From Gammaproteobacteria bacterium (GTDB lineage Bacteria; Pseudomonadota; Gammaproteobacteria; JAJDYQ01): DNA of 34,419 bases. The position numbers were made by a program, and so were the translations under genes. The stretch lies in the NCBI GenBank assembly GCA_022825085.1, contig JAJDYQ010000011.1:1-34419 (forward strand), given 5' to 3'. Numbering within the stretch: position 1 is the stretch's first letter; every line of letters begins with the position of its first letter. Shown here in pieces: positions 25,322 through 34,333 of this stretch. The notes under the pieces were generated by a model. The model was not told the DNA's origin, did no database searches, and was given only the letters and a program-made list of their open reading frames with translations.

Positions 25322-26389
25322 ATGGAATACGAAGAATTTGGCGAGAAAGTTCTTGCCTGGTTTGATAAGCACGGACGCCGGGGGCTGCCCTGGCAGCGAC
25401 AAAAAACACCATATCATGTCTGGGTTTCGGAGATCATGTTACAGCAGACCCAGGTGGGCACGGTCATTCCATATTTTGAAAAATTCATACGACGCTTTCC
25501 GAATGTGTATTCTCTTGCCGATGCGGCTGATGACGAGGTGATGTCGTACTGGGCCGGACTGGGATACTATGCCAGAGCCAGAAACCTGCATCGTTGCGCG
25601 ATACATATCGTGGACAAATACCAGGGTAATCTCCCTGATAATCTTGATGACCTGCAAGCCTTGCCAGGCATAGGTCGCTCTACCGCAGGAGCTATATTAG
25701 CTCAGGCATTTGGTAAGCGGGGCATTATTCTGGACGGCAATGTCAAACGTGTTTTGAGTCGATATGCTGCTATAGAAGGGTGGCCGGGCCAGACTGCTGT
25801 AGCGAGGCAACTATGGAAATTGGCCGAACAATCTACACCGAATCACCGATCTGATGATTATGCGCAGGCAATCATGGATCTGGGGGCGCTCATCTGCCTG
25901 CGTCAGCGACCTGCATGTATCCATTGTCCCCTGTGTGAATCCTGTCAGGCCCGCAGGCAAGGATTGATCGAGAAAATTCCAGGCAGGAAACCGAAAAAGC
26001 GACCGCCCCTAAAATCGATTCGCATGATGATCCTGCGCAGCGAGGAAAAAATTCTTTTGGAAAAACGGCCGCCCGCAGGCATTTGGGGTGGGCTGTGGAG
26101 TCTCCCGGAAATTGATGTCATGTTGTCCGGGAAGGAAGTGGAAGAGTTATTGGCCAGCCGGTATGGTGTCACTGTTAAAAAAATTGAAAAAGTCCGCAGC
26201 TTTAACCATACCTTTTCGCATTTTCGGCTTCAGGTTGAACCATGGCTCATCGACACACTGACCATGCAGAGCAGAGTTCAGGAACCCGGACAACAGTGGT
26301 ATCGCTTTCAGGAGTTATCGAAGATAGGGATGCCCGGCCCTGTCGGCCGGCTTTTGATGGAGCTGGAGTCAGCAACCGAACAGAACTGA
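25322..26389 (+). CDS. mutY: A/G-specific adenine DNA glycosylase
   Basis: 355 residues. I start it at ATG 25322, not the GTG at 25310, because the numbering then matches E. coli MutY exactly: catalytic Glu37 (VSEIMLQQTQV), Asp138 (ILDGNVKRV) and the iron-sulfur cysteines C192-x6-C199-x2-C202-x5-C208. MutY removes adenine mispaired with 8-oxoguanine. A C-terminal NUDIX-like domain (about 230-350, with PPAGIWGGLWSLPE and FNHTFSHFRL) recognises 8-oxoG. Its ribosome-binding site is weak (AGAGG about 11 bases upstream). It follows asmA by 49 bp and converges on rpoS. Confidence 0.97.
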   Translation: MEYEEFGEKVLAWFDKHGRRGLPWQRQKTPYHVWVSEIMLQQTQVGTVIPYFEKFIRRFPNVYSLADAADDEVMSYWAGLGYYARARNLHRCAIHIVDKYQGNLPDNLDDLQALPGIGRSTAGAILAQAFGKRGIILDGNVKRVLSRYAAIEGWPGQTAVARQLWKLAEQSTPNHRSDDYAQAIMDLGALICLRQRPACIHCPLCESCQARRQGLIEKIPGRKPKKRPPLKSIRMMILRSEEKILLEKRPPAGIWGGLWSLPEIDVMLSGKEVEELLASRYGVTVKKIEKVRSFNHTFSHFRLQVEPWLIDTLTMQSRVQEPGQQWYRFQELSKIGMPGPVGRLLMELESATEQN

Positions 26390-26409
26390 TTTATGCACAG
26401 CCTGCCAGT

Positions 26410-26431
26410 GGAATGAACTTGCCTTCATTCC
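26410..26431. terminator. Bidirectional hairpin between mutY and rpoS
   Basis: GGAATGAA and TTCATTCC form a perfect 8-bp stem around a 6-base loop. The element overlaps the rpoS stop and lies 20 bp after the mutY stop. Neither side has a T-run, so it may act as a 3' end-stabilising hairpin or a Rho-linked stop instead of an intrinsic terminator. Confidence 0.4.
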
Positions 26432-27360
26432 ATCAAGGCTTCCAGATTCAGGCCTTCTTTTTCTAATATATGGCGCAACTGCTGCAGGGCATCTATTTGA
26501 ATCTGGCGTACTCGTTCACGGGTTACGCCAATACTCTGACCGACTTCTTCCAGAGTCGATTTTTCATAGCCATGCAGACCAAATCGGCGCCTGAGCACTT
26601 CGCGCTGTTTTTCACCCAGGAGTAACACCCATTGTTCAAGGTGATTATTAATGTCTTCATTCTGCAGGGCCTTTGAGGGATCCTTGATGTTGTGATCTTC
26701 GATCATATCGACAATCGGCTTGCTGTTTTCCGAGCTTATTGGTATGTCCATCGAGCTTATCCGTTCGTTAAGGTTGAGTATTTTCTTCACGTCCTTAACA
26801 GGCCTGCCCATATACTGTGCAATTTCTTGAAGGTTCGGCTCCCTGTGCAGATTTCGGGATAAACTACGAACCACTTTGGCATACATGTTGGCTTCCTTAA
26901 TAACATGAACAGGCAGGCGAACCGTGCGGGTTTGGTTCATGACCGCGCGCTCTATGGTTTGCCGTATCCACCAGGTCGCATAAGTTGAAAAGCGAAAACC
27001 TCTTTCAGGGTCGAACTTCTCCACACCACGAATAAGCCCCAGATTTCCTTCTTCGATTAAATCCAGCAGGGACAGTCCCCGGTTCATGTAACGTCGCGCT
27101 ATCCTGACAACCAGCCTGAGGTTGCTCTCAATCATTCTGGCTCTGGCAGATTGATCGCCCTTTTGGGCAAGGCGTGCATAATGGACTTCTTCCTCAGCTG
27201 TGAGTAGAGAGGGATATCCGATTTCATGCAGATACAGTCGTGTAACGTTAGGCTCACTGTCTGTCAGTTTATTCGCGGCACCATTATTTTTTCCAACTCC
27301 AGAGGCAACCTCAGAGGATGGATCAAAAAAAACCTGCTCGCTTTTTTCTTCATTTCTCAT
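26425..27360 (-). CDS. rpoS: RNA polymerase sigma factor RpoS (sigma-38)
   Basis: 311 residues (E. coli 330). It is the stationary-phase and general-stress sigma factor. Region 1.2 is [18 protein letters not shown], region 2 contains [19 protein letters not shown] and [16 protein letters not shown], and [16 protein letters not shown] is typical of RpoS rather than RpoD. Region 4.2 is [15 protein letters not shown]. It is the last gene of surE-pcm-yqaA-nlpD-rpoS, the conserved gammaproteobacterial order, 66 bp after nlpD. As in E. coli, a major rpoS promoter could lie within nlpD; I do not see a clear one. No strong Shine-Dalgarno precedes ATG 27360, consistent with post-transcriptional control. 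Confidence 0.96.
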   Translation of the reverse strand: MRNEEKSEQVFFDPSSEVASGVGKNNGAANKLTDSEPNVTRLYLHEIGYPSLLTAEEEVHYARLAQKGDQSARARMIESNLRLVVRIARRYMNRGLSLLDLIEEGNLGLIRGVEKFDPERGFRFSTYATWWIRQTIERAVMNQTRTVRLPVHVIKEANMYAKVVRSLSRNLHREPNLQEIAQYMGRPVKDVKKILNLNERISSMDIPISSENSKPIVDMIEDHNIKDPSKALQNEDINNHLEQWVLLLGEKQREVLRRRFGLHGYEKSTLEEVGQSIGVTRERVRQIQIDALQQLRHILEKEGLNLEALME

Positions 27361-27426
27361 GGTAGCGTCATACTGTTTGTATTAGTAAGGTCCGGCTTAT
27401 TCTGCTGTATTAAAGTTGTTTCATGA

Positions 27427-28188
27427 CTAACGTTTAGGCAGATATCTCAGTGGATTCGTCGGTTTGCCGTTTTTTCGGATTTCAAAATGCAGCATTGGTG
27501 TATCTCTTTCATTAACTCCCATCAGAGCGATTTTCTGCCCGGCTTTTACTTCCTGTCCTTCCCTGACATATACCGTACTGTTATGGGCATAGGCACTCAA
27601 GTAGGTTTCGTTATGTTTTACAATAATAAGATTACCATAGCCAGGCAGGCCGTCACCAGAATAAACCACTCTGCCATTCGCAGCCGACTCAACTATTTGA
27701 TTTTTTGAACCTGTGATACCAATTCCCTTTTTTCGAGGTGCTTTGGAAGAATAGCTGCGCAGTACCCTGCCCGAAACAGGCCAGTGCCACTGAATGCGAT
27801 GGTTTGTCCTGATTGCCTTGCTGCTTTTCTTTGTGGGCGATGTGTTTGATGGTTTTTGCTTCTTTATCACTGTATTGATGGGAGGGGGGGGAGTGATGCT
27901 GACAGTTGGCTCCGGTTTAAGCCGCAGTCGCTGTTCTGGATATATCGTATAGGGAGGGCGTATGCTATTTATTCTGGCAATGGACTTAAAGTCTTCGCCA
28001 TAGGCAAATGATATGGAATATAAGGTATCTCCCTTTTTTACTGTTACCCAGCCGGGTGTGGGTCGGCTGACAGGTTTCGATGCCTGTGGTGTGCCTACTT
28101 TTCGTTCAGAGACAGGTGCTATCCGGTTTTTGTCGCTGCAGGCGACAACCAGCGCCGATAATAAAATGTATATTAATGCGCGTATAAT
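27427..28188 (-). CDS. nlpD: Murein hydrolase activator NlpD (apparent ATT start)
   Basis: 253 residues if started at ATT 28188. The reading frame has a TAG at 28198-28200 and no ATG, GTG or TTG between it and the lipoprotein Cys17, yet it encodes a good lipoprotein signal (MIRALIYILLSALVVAC) and a LysM domain (about 47-90: GWVTVKKGDTLYSI...). AGGAG lies 6 bases before the ATT. The GTG at 27870 (codon 107) is the only ordinary start I found and would remove the signal and LysM domain. The C-terminal LytM domain (about 133-250) lacks the first metal ligands (KKGIGITG where HxGxD is usual) and has MLHFE for HLHFE, so it is probably inactive, as in E. coli NlpD, which activates AmiC at the septum. 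It is the partner of rpoS in the conserved operon. Confidence 0.9.
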   Translation of the reverse strand: MIRALIYILLSALVVACSDKNRIAPVSERKVGTPQASKPVSRPTPGWVTVKKGDTLYSISFAYGEDFKSIARINSIRPPYTIYPEQRLRLKPEPTVSITPPPPINTVIKKQKPSNTSPTKKSSKAIRTNHRIQWHWPVSGRVLRSYSSKAPRKKGIGITGSKNQIVESAANGRVVYSGDGLPGYGNLIIVKHNETYLSAYAHNSTVYVREGQEVKAGQKIALMGVNERDTPMLHFEIRKNGKPTNPLRYLPKR

Positions 28189-28194
28189 TTTATT

Positions 28195-28199
28195 CTCCT
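28195..28199 (-). promoter_or_regulatory. Shine-Dalgarno that supports the ATT start of nlpD
   Basis: AGGAG on the minus strand ends 6 bases before ATT 28188 and overlaps the yqaA stop TAG (28198-28200). The position suggests translational coupling of nlpD to yqaA. Confidence 0.6.
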
Positions 28200-28773
28200 A
28201 TTGCCAGTAAATGACTGCCGCAATTATGAGCGCCACCATGAACCAGCCCAGCCATTCGACATATTGCCTCAACTTGCGCTCAAAACGCTCGCCCCCCCAT
28301 ATAATTAACCCTGCAACCAGAAAAAACCGGGAACCCCGACCTATTAATGATGCCAACAGAAAAACCGGCAGAAACAATGAGAGAGTGCCGGCGGCAATCG
28401 TGAAAACTTTATACGGGATTGGTGAGAAACCGGCGATCAGCACGATCCAGAAACCCCATTCCTCAAACCACTGTTGAGCCATTTGAAAGTGCTCAAGATA
28501 GCCGAACCGGATGATTACAGGCTCTACCAGCTCGTAGGCGAAGTAGCCGACCAGATATCCAAACAATCCCCCCAGGACCGAGGCAATCGTTGTCAGCAGC
28601 GCATAGCCAATTCCTTTATGTGGTTTTGCCAGTGTCATGGGGGCCAGCATGACATCTGGAGGGATGGGAAAAAATGACGACTCCGCAAAACTTAATCCAC
28701 CGAGATAATAACTTGCATGCCGGTGTGCCGCCCATTTCAGGCTCAAATCATATAAACGGGTAAATAATTTCAT
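28198..28773 (-). CDS. yqaA: YqaA family membrane protein (DedA/VTT-type SNARE-associated domain)
   Basis: 191 residues. It has the VTT/SNARE-associated fold: amphipathic re-entrant loop SFAESSFFPIPPDVML (about 29-44), then glycine-rich helix VLGGLFGYLVGYF and IAGFSPIPYKVFTIAAG. The E-x-SFFPIP and SPIPYK segments are characteristic of YqaA proteins, members of the DedA-like superfamily implicated in lipid flipping and envelope integrity. The ATG overlaps the pcm stop (TGATG). Its stop codon is in the same frame as nlpD, which begins 10 bases later. Its presence between pcm and nlpD is a variation of the surE-pcm-nlpD-rpoS order. Confidence 0.9.
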   Translation of the reverse strand: MKLFTRLYDLSLKWAAHRHASYYLGGLSFAESSFFPIPPDVMLAPMTLAKPHKGIGYALLTTIASVLGGLFGYLVGYFAYELVEPVIIRFGYLEHFQMAQQWFEEWGFWIVLIAGFSPIPYKVFTIAAGTLSLFLPVFLLASLIGRGSRFFLVAGLIIWGGERFERKLRQYVEWLGWFMVALIIAAVIYWQ

Positions 28774-29408
28774 CAGGCTTTTCCGCTGCGGAAAGGCACA
28801 AAGGATACGGTTTCAAGCACCTGACTTTCGTAGCTGTCCTCCGTGCGTAAAATGCTTTGCAGTTTCTGCATCGAACGATCCTGGCCTACGGGTACAATCA
28901 TCCGCCCGCCGATTGAAAGCTGCTCTAATAAAGAATCCGGTATCATTTCAGGTGCTGCGGTAATGATAATAGCATTATAGGGTTCGGTTTGTGGCCAGCC
29001 CATGGTTCCATCGCTGTGCTTGGCCATTATATTACTGATCTTCAGCTCTCTGAATCGTTTTTTGGCCTGTACCAGCAGCTCCCTTATCCGTTCTACGCTG
29101 AAGACTGCCGGTACAATATGGGAGAGAATGGTCGCCTGATAGCCTGACCCGGTGCCAACTTCCAGTACCCGATCAGGTATGCCATCCTCCAGGATTGCTT
29201 CCGTCATTCGTGCCACGATATAAGGCTGGGAAATGGTCTGACCGTTTCCGATGGGTAACGCATTATCTTCATAGGCGCGATGAGACAGTGCTTCATCAAC
29301 GAACAGGTGACGTGGAGTGCGGGCTATCGCTTTCAAAACAGCGGGGTGCCGAATTCCCTTTTCGCGCAGTCGTACAACCAGACGATCCCGTGCGCGCTGG
29401 GAAGTCAT
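28773..29408 (-). CDS. pcm: Protein-L-isoaspartate O-methyltransferase
   Basis: 211 residues from ATG 29408 (MTSQRARDRLVVRLREKGI), which aligns with the start of E. coli Pcm (208); a GTG at 29444 would add 12 residues and overlap surE. The enzyme methylates isoaspartyl residues in damaged proteins so that they can be repaired. The LPIGNGQTISQPYIVARMTE block and the SAM motif LEVGTGSGYQATIL are diagnostic. The C-terminal segment ends VSFVPFRSGKA. It sits in the stress operon between surE and yqaA. Confidence 0.95.
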   Translation of the reverse strand: MTSQRARDRLVVRLREKGIRHPAVLKAIARTPRHLFVDEALSHRAYEDNALPIGNGQTISQPYIVARMTEAILEDGIPDRVLEVGTGSGYQATILSHIVPAVFSVERIRELLVQAKKRFRELKISNIMAKHSDGTMGWPQTEPYNAIIITAAPEMIPDSLLEQLSIGGRMIVPVGQDRSMQKLQSILRTEDSYESQVLETVSFVPFRSGKA

Positions 29409-29430
29409 GCCCACGCCCCGGTGCAGTATA

Positions 29431-30186
29431 TTATCGAGAACCACGATTCTGCATCCAGGCCCAGAGCCGATCCATGGATCGATGATGCGTTAAATCCGCA
29501 TGTAACGGTGTTATTGTGGGACAATTATTCTGCATGGCGTAAAAGTCAGTACCCTCTCCGGCGTCCTGCTCCGGGCCGGGAGAACCAACCCAGTATATCG
29601 ACTCACCGCGTGGATTCTGTGCCTTGATAGCCGGTTCGGCCTTATGTCGGCTGCCCAGGCGGGTTACAGCAAAGTCTCCCATCCTTTCTCGTGGTAAATC
29701 CGGGATATTGATATTTAATATCATGTTTCCAGGTAATGGTTCGCGTAACAATCTGTCAATCATGTCAACAACAAGCTCTGCGGCAGAATCCAGATGGTCA
29801 GGTGCGAATGACCCGGATGATGCAGCTATGGCGGGATAGCCGAGAAACCTTCCTTCCATTGCTGCAGCAACAGTTCCTGAATATAAAACATCATCCCCAA
29901 GATTAGGCCCCGCATTAATACCGGAAATCACCATATCCGGTTCCTGCTCAAATAAACCGGTGATGGCCAGATGTACGCAGTCGGTTGGTGTGCCACTGAC
30001 CCGGTAAATGCCAGGTTCTGTTTGCACGGCCATCAACGGTCGGTCCAGTGTAAGCGAGTTACTGGCACCACTGCGATCTCGCTCAGGTGCCACCATAGTG
30101 ACATGATGCTTGACCACAAGCCTTTCAAATAAAACACGGATACCCGGTGCCTGATAACCGTCATCATTGCTTAAAAGGATGCGCAC
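29431..30186 (-). CDS. surE: 5'/3'-nucleotidase SurE
   Basis: 251 residues from GTG 30186, at which point the protein reads fMet-RILLSNDDGYQAPGI, the exact family start (E. coli 253). ATG 30210 would add 8 residues. SurE is a metal-dependent nucleotidase active on nucleoside monophosphates and short polyphosphates in stationary phase. Metal ligands are Asp8 and Asp9, with SGASNSLT and GINAGPNLGDDVLYSGTVAAAMEG as the other blocks. A TATAGT -10-like box on this strand (30213-30218) would give a leader of about 20 bases, consistent with the GTG start. It heads the rpoS operon and diverges from the smr gene. Confidence 0.93.
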   Translation of the reverse strand: MRILLSNDDGYQAPGIRVLFERLVVKHHVTMVAPERDRSGASNSLTLDRPLMAVQTEPGIYRVSGTPTDCVHLAITGLFEQEPDMVISGINAGPNLGDDVLYSGTVAAAMEGRFLGYPAIAASSGSFAPDHLDSAAELVVDMIDRLLREPLPGNMILNINIPDLPRERMGDFAVTRLGSRHKAEPAIKAQNPRGESIYWVGSPGPEQDAGEGTDFYAMQNNCPTITPLHADLTHHRSMDRLWAWMQNRGSR

Positions 30187-30248
30187 TTTTTTACCGTTCT
30201 GGAAAAGCATGGTACTATACTGCATGTGTGCAGAACTGGCGATACTCA

Positions 30249-30758
30249 ATGAATGACACAAATGACGGTAACACATTGTTCAGGAAGTATGTGAGTGATA
30301 TTAAGCCCATCCATAATGACCGCGTTGAGCATCTTGCGCCCAGGCCGCTCCCTGTCTCCAGGCCGTCGGAAAGACGGAATATAAAAGCACCGATTTCTTC
30401 ATGTCCATCGCCGTGTGTCGAAAATGAATGGCGGAGAGGTGGCCTGCAGGATAAACGTTTTCGAGAGTTAAGGCGTGGTCGGATACCGGCCCGGGAAACC
30501 CTTGACCTGCATGGCATGAACAGGGAGGTCGCCCTTGACAGGCTGGGGCGATTCATTGATTTTGCACAGCGTCAGGGCATCCGGTGTGCCTTGATTATTC
30601 ATGGAAAAGGATTGCAGTCTGGAGGTCAGGCGGTACTCAGGTACAGTGTGCCGGCCTGGTTGAAGGAAATACCGGAAGTTCTGGCCTACTGCCCGGCATT
30701 ACCGAGGCATGGTGGAAATGGTGCGCTTTATGTGCTGTTCAAGCGCCCTTATCGTTAG
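30249..30758 (+). CDS. Smr domain protein (SmrA/SmrB-like)
   Basis: 169 residues from ATG 30249; an upstream open frame to 30147 is not family-like and overlaps surE. An N-terminal basic, poorly conserved region of about 80 residues precedes the Smr domain (about 84-168), with LDLHG (85-89) and HGKG (118-121), and the C-terminal RHGGNGALYVLFKR. Smr domains are nucleases or RNA/DNA-binding modules; SmrB cleaves mRNA at collided ribosomes. The protein is similar in layout to E. coli YdaL/SmrA and SmrB, and I cannot choose between them. It diverges from surE across about 60 bp; a TATACT box at 30216-30221 on this strand may be its -10. Confidence 0.88.
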   Translation: MNDTNDGNTLFRKYVSDIKPIHNDRVEHLAPRPLPVSRPSERRNIKAPISSCPSPCVENEWRRGGLQDKRFRELRRGRIPARETLDLHGMNREVALDRLGRFIDFAQRQGIRCALIIHGKGLQSGGQAVLRYSVPAWLKEIPEVLAYCPALPRHGGNGALYVLFKRPYR

Positions 30759-30789
30759 TCCGGGAAACACCGGTTATGGCGGGGATGTC

Positions 30790-31518
30790 CTAAATCTCGA
30801 TAGATTTTGCCGGAACAAAACCATCGACTTCTTCATGATTAAAGTAACCCCGCGGGTTACATAAAATACGTACGCCATTGACTGTATAGTCCTGCGCATG
30901 ATGAGTATGACCATGTATCCAAAGATCGGGCTGGGTATCCCGCAACAGATTTTCCAAGTTTGAACAATAACAAAAACGGTAGTTATCGGCAGCATCCCGA
31001 TGCCAGCTTCTCATTGATGGCGCATGGTGGGTAACCACGACACTCTGGCCTGTGAACGGTTGTTTTAATGATTGGGTCAGCCAGCTTACTGACTGTTTGT
31101 GTGCTTCCAGCAATCGGGGTGGCTCAAGAGGCTGACCATTATCCAATATGTAACGAAAATCATTCATGCCTTTCCATGCGGCATTCATAATGCGCGCATT
31201 CTCGCGCCCATAATCTGTCCATAAGCTGCAACCAAGGAATCTTACACCGTCGATAGTGACACTTTCGTTTTCCAGAAAATAAACATTGGTGCCGCTGCTT
31301 TCCTGCCAGACCTGATCAATAAAGGCAGCATAGTCCTGCCCCCAGTACTCATGGTTTCCCAGCACATAAATCACCGGCCTGTTAAAGCCGGTCAGCCAGC
31401 GGATACCATCAAGCCCTACGCCGATATCTCCCGCCGCAATGATGACATCAGCATCTGTTGGAGCCAGAGGCAAACTGCCGAACTCAAGGTGGATGTCTGA
31501 AAAATATTGTAATTTCAC
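30790..31518 (-). CDS. Calcineurin-like metallophosphoesterase
   Basis: 242 residues starting with GTG at 31518 (KLQYFSDIHLE follows). The full motif set of the superfamily is present: D8-x-H10 (SDIHLE), GD31 (AAGDIGVG), GN55-H56-E (GNHEYW), VTHHAPS and HGHTH. Two divalent metals are expected. The substrate is not evident; related cytosolic proteins are phosphodiesterases or phosphatases. No signal peptide is visible. It is convergent with the smr gene and lies 83 bp downstream of lpdA on the same strand. No partner gene suggests a function. Confidence 0.9.
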   Translation of the reverse strand: MKLQYFSDIHLEFGSLPLAPTDADVIIAAGDIGVGLDGIRWLTGFNRPVIYVLGNHEYWGQDYAAFIDQVWQESSGTNVYFLENESVTIDGVRFLGCSLWTDYGRENARIMNAAWKGMNDFRYILDNGQPLEPPRLLEAHKQSVSWLTQSLKQPFTGQSVVVTHHAPSMRSWHRDAADNYRFCYCSNLENLLRDTQPDLWIHGHTHHAQDYTVNGVRILCNPRGYFNHEEVDGFVPAKSIEI

Positions 31519-31601
31519 AATGGCATCTATCTTATATATGTCCGCCGAAGGTTAGCATACCCTGGTTCAGAGAGCTAATCGGACACATCAATTATCAGTG
31601 G

Positions 31602-33047
31602 TTAGCGCCTTTTCGGAGCTGCTTTGTGGATTGCCAGATTGTCTGCATCCAGTGCGGCTTCATGCAGTGCTTCAGAAAGTGTCGGATGTGCATGTACGGT
31701 TCTGGCGATGTCCTCAGCACTGCCTGCAAACGCCATTACAGTGACGGCCTCTGCAATTAGCTCGGAAGCACTGCGACCGATAATATGAACGCCGATAACA
31801 CGGTCTGTATCGGCCTCGGCGATAACTTTGACAAACCCTGCCGGAGCATTGACCGCCAGAGCGCGTCCCGTTGCTGCATAGGGAAACATGCCCTTTTTAT
31901 AATTAACACCGGACTTTTTCGCCTGTTGCTCGGACATTCCAACCCAGGCAATCTCAGGTTCTGTATATATCACCCATGGTATCAGATTGTGGTCAATCGA
32001 GGCACTTTGCCCGGCAATCACTTCGGCAACAGCAATACCTTCTTCCGAACCTTTGTGCGCCAGCATGGGCCCCTGCACACAATCACCAATGGCATAGACA
32101 CCTGTGACAGAGGTCATAAAGTTACAGTCAATATCAATGAACCCCCTTTCATCCCGCTTTAGCTCAATAGACTCATCGATCAGATCATGAGTGTTCGGGC
32201 GGCGTCCGACTGCCACAAGCACACGATCAACCGGCAGCTTCTGTTTTCCCTGGGCACTTTCATAAGTCAGCGTTATCTCTTTTTTGGTTGCCTTGCTGCC
32301 TGTTACTTTGGCTGACAGTCGAATATCCAGCCCCTGAGACTTGAATTGTTTCATGGCTTCGCGACTAACCTGCTGGTCAGCCGTTGGTAAAAAGCTGTCC
32401 AGCGCCTCAAGAATAATGACCTCGGAACCCAGACGATTCCATACACTACCCAACTCAAGACCGATAACACCTGCGCCGATAACAGCAAGTCGTTTGGGAA
32501 CATCTTCAAATTCCAGCGCTCCCGATGAGTCAACAATTCGTTGACCATCAATTGGAATCACGGGTATATCAATGGGAACAGAACCGCTTGCAAGGATAAT
32601 TGAGTGCCCATGGTATTCAGCTCTTTCGCTGGCATGATTAATTACGGCTATTTTTTTATCGGACAGCAGCCTGCCATAGCCCTGGATCCATTGGATACCA
32701 TTCGCCTTGAACAGGCCTTCTATGCCGCCGGTAAGCTGTTGGACAATTTTGTCTTTTCTGGTCAGCATTGCCGGCACATCCATGGAAACCCTGCCTGTCT
32801 TGATGCCATGTGCTGACGCTGCATGATTGATTTCATGGTAGCGTTCAGAAGAATCCAGTAATGCCTTGGATGGAATACATCCGACATTAAGGCATGTCCC
32901 GCCAAGCACAGGATTACCTTGCCGGTCGATCCATTTTTCGACAACGGCAACCGACAACCCAAGCTGGGCACATCGTATGGCTGCTACGTAACCGGCAGGG
33001 CCGGCACCGATGACAAGCACATCATATTGTTCGCTGTCAGATGACAT
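31602..33047 (-). CDS. lpdA: Dihydrolipoyl dehydrogenase (E3)
   Basis: 481 residues. It is the FAD flavoenzyme that reoxidises dihydrolipoyl groups of the 2-oxoglutarate (and possibly pyruvate) dehydrogenase complexes. The first Rossmann motif is GAGPAG (14-19), the redox disulfide is C52/C57 in GGTCLNVGCIPSKAL, the NAD motif is GAGVIGLELG, the FAD-binding GDCVQGPMLAHKG is present, and the catalytic His-Glu pair is His454/Glu459 in HAHPTLSE. It lies 89 bp after sucB on the same strand, which supports a role as E3 of that complex. Confidence 0.97.
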   Translation of the reverse strand: MSSDSEQYDVLVIGAGPAGYVAAIRCAQLGLSVAVVEKWIDRQGNPVLGGTCLNVGCIPSKALLDSSERYHEINHAASAHGIKTGRVSMDVPAMLTRKDKIVQQLTGGIEGLFKANGIQWIQGYGRLLSDKKIAVINHASERAEYHGHSIILASGSVPIDIPVIPIDGQRIVDSSGALEFEDVPKRLAVIGAGVIGLELGSVWNRLGSEVIILEALDSFLPTADQQVSREAMKQFKSQGLDIRLSAKVTGSKATKKEITLTYESAQGKQKLPVDRVLVAVGRRPNTHDLIDESIELKRDERGFIDIDCNFMTSVTGVYAIGDCVQGPMLAHKGSEEGIAVAEVIAGQSASIDHNLIPWVIYTEPEIAWVGMSEQQAKKSGVNYKKGMFPYAATGRALAVNAPAGFVKVIAEADTDRVIGVHIIGRSASELIAEAVTVMAFAGSAEDIARTVHAHPTLSEALHEAALDADNLAIHKAAPKRR

Positions 33048-33136
33048 TTATTTAATCCAATAATAAACATGTAAATTTCAATGATTCCGGGATGGCTGAA
33101 TTTTCGGCATCATCAATACGATACCTGCAGCAGTTG

Positions 33137-34333
33137 TTACAAGGCCAGCAGCATAATTGCCGGATTTTCCAGAGACTGCTTCACCTTGACAAGAAACTGC
33201 ACTGCCTCACGACCATCAATAATCCGGTGGTCATACGAAAGAGCGAGATACATCATCGGCCTGACGACGATCTCATCATTTTCCACCACGGCGCGTTGTT
33301 GAATGTTGTGCATTCCGAGAATAGCACTTTGCGGTGGATTGATGACCGGAGTTGATAACATGGAGCCATATATGCCGCCATTTGTTATACTGAAAGTGCC
33401 ACCGCTGAGTTCATCCAGTCCGAGTTTCCCATCCTGGGCGCGTGCCCCGAAATCCCTTATGGCCTTTTCTATATCACCAAAAGACAGCGTGTCAGTATTA
33501 CGAAGAATGGGCACCACCAATCCACGGGGTGAACCGACCGCAATGCCAATATCATAGAAGCCATGATAGATAATATCGCTACCATCAACCGAGGCGTTAA
33601 CGACCGGATAGTGCTTTAATGCCTCGGTACATGCCTTTACAAAAAAGGACATAAATCCCAGTTTAACGTCATGCTTATTGGTAAACTGATCCTGATACTT
33701 TGACCTCAGCGAAATGACCGGCTCCATATTGACCTCGTTAAATGTTGTCAATGTGGCAGTCGTTTGCTGAGACTGTACAAGCCTCTCGGCAACCCGCGCC
33801 CGCAAACGTGTCATGGGGACGCGCTCTTCCATACGATCATTAATAATGTCTTCTTTGGTCATGGTTTGATCGGGCGGAGGTGCAGGATTATTTTCTGGTT
33901 TAGATACGTTATCAAGGTATTCCAGCACATCTTGTTTGGTAATTCTTCCTGATTTTCCGGAACCGCGGATCCGGGATGGTTCCAGCTTATTATCAGCGAT
34001 CAACTTTTTCACTGCCGGGCTCATGGGTACATCGGCGGCTTTAGTCATATCAGGTTGCTGCGCTGTTTGCGATTCGGCTGCGGGAGCAATGACTTCACCC
34101 TGCTCCAGTATGGCCAGCACATCGCCGCTGGTCACAACTTCACCATTTGGTTTTAGTATTTCCTTAACTGTACCGCTATCCGGTGCGGGAATTTCCAGCA
34201 CGACTTTGTCAGTCTCAATCTCAACAAGATTGTCGTCGCGTTGAACACTCTGTCCAACGGAAACACGCCATTCAATCAGAACGCCATCCGCAACCGACTC
34301 GGGTAATTCGGGGGTTTTTACTTCGATAGTCAT
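33137..34333 (-). CDS. sucB: Dihydrolipoyllysine succinyltransferase (2-oxoglutarate dehydrogenase E2)
   Basis: 398 residues. It carries one lipoyl domain with the lipoylated Lys43 in [11 protein letters not shown], an E1/E3-binding domain (about 103-140, [15 protein letters not shown]... and [12 protein letters not shown]), and the catalytic domain ending with His369/Asp373 in DHRIIDG. A Pro-rich linker NPAPPPDQ separates the domains. The enzyme transfers succinyl groups to CoA in the TCA cycle. Its ATG overlaps the sucA stop (ATGA), confirming sucA-sucB-lpdA on one transcript. Confidence 0.97.
   Translation of the reverse strand: MTIEVKTPELPESVADGVLIEWRVSVGQSVQRDDNLVEIETDKVVLEIPAPDSGTVKEILKPNGEVVTSGDVLAILEQGEVIAPAAESQTAQQPDMTKAADVPMSPAVKKLIADNKLEPSRIRGSGKSGRITKQDVLEYLDNVSKPENNPAPPPDQTMTKEDIINDRMEERVPMTRLRARVAERLVQSQQTTATLTTFNEVNMEPVISLRSKYQDQFTNKHDVKLGFMSFFVKACTEALKHYPVVNASVDGSDIIYHGFYDIGIAVGSPRGLVVPILRNTDTLSFGDIEKAIRDFGARAQDGKLGLDELSGGTFSITNGGIYGSMLSTPVINPPQSAILGMHNIQQRAVVENDEIVVRPMMYLALSYDHRIIDGREAVQFLVKVKQSLENPAIMLLAL

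Noticed and set aside
28188-28773. Amber readthrough fusing YqaA to NlpD, since both share a reading frame
   Set aside because: A good Shine-Dalgarno and a complete lipoprotein signal follow the stop, which fits independent initiation better than a fused membrane-lipoprotein chain.
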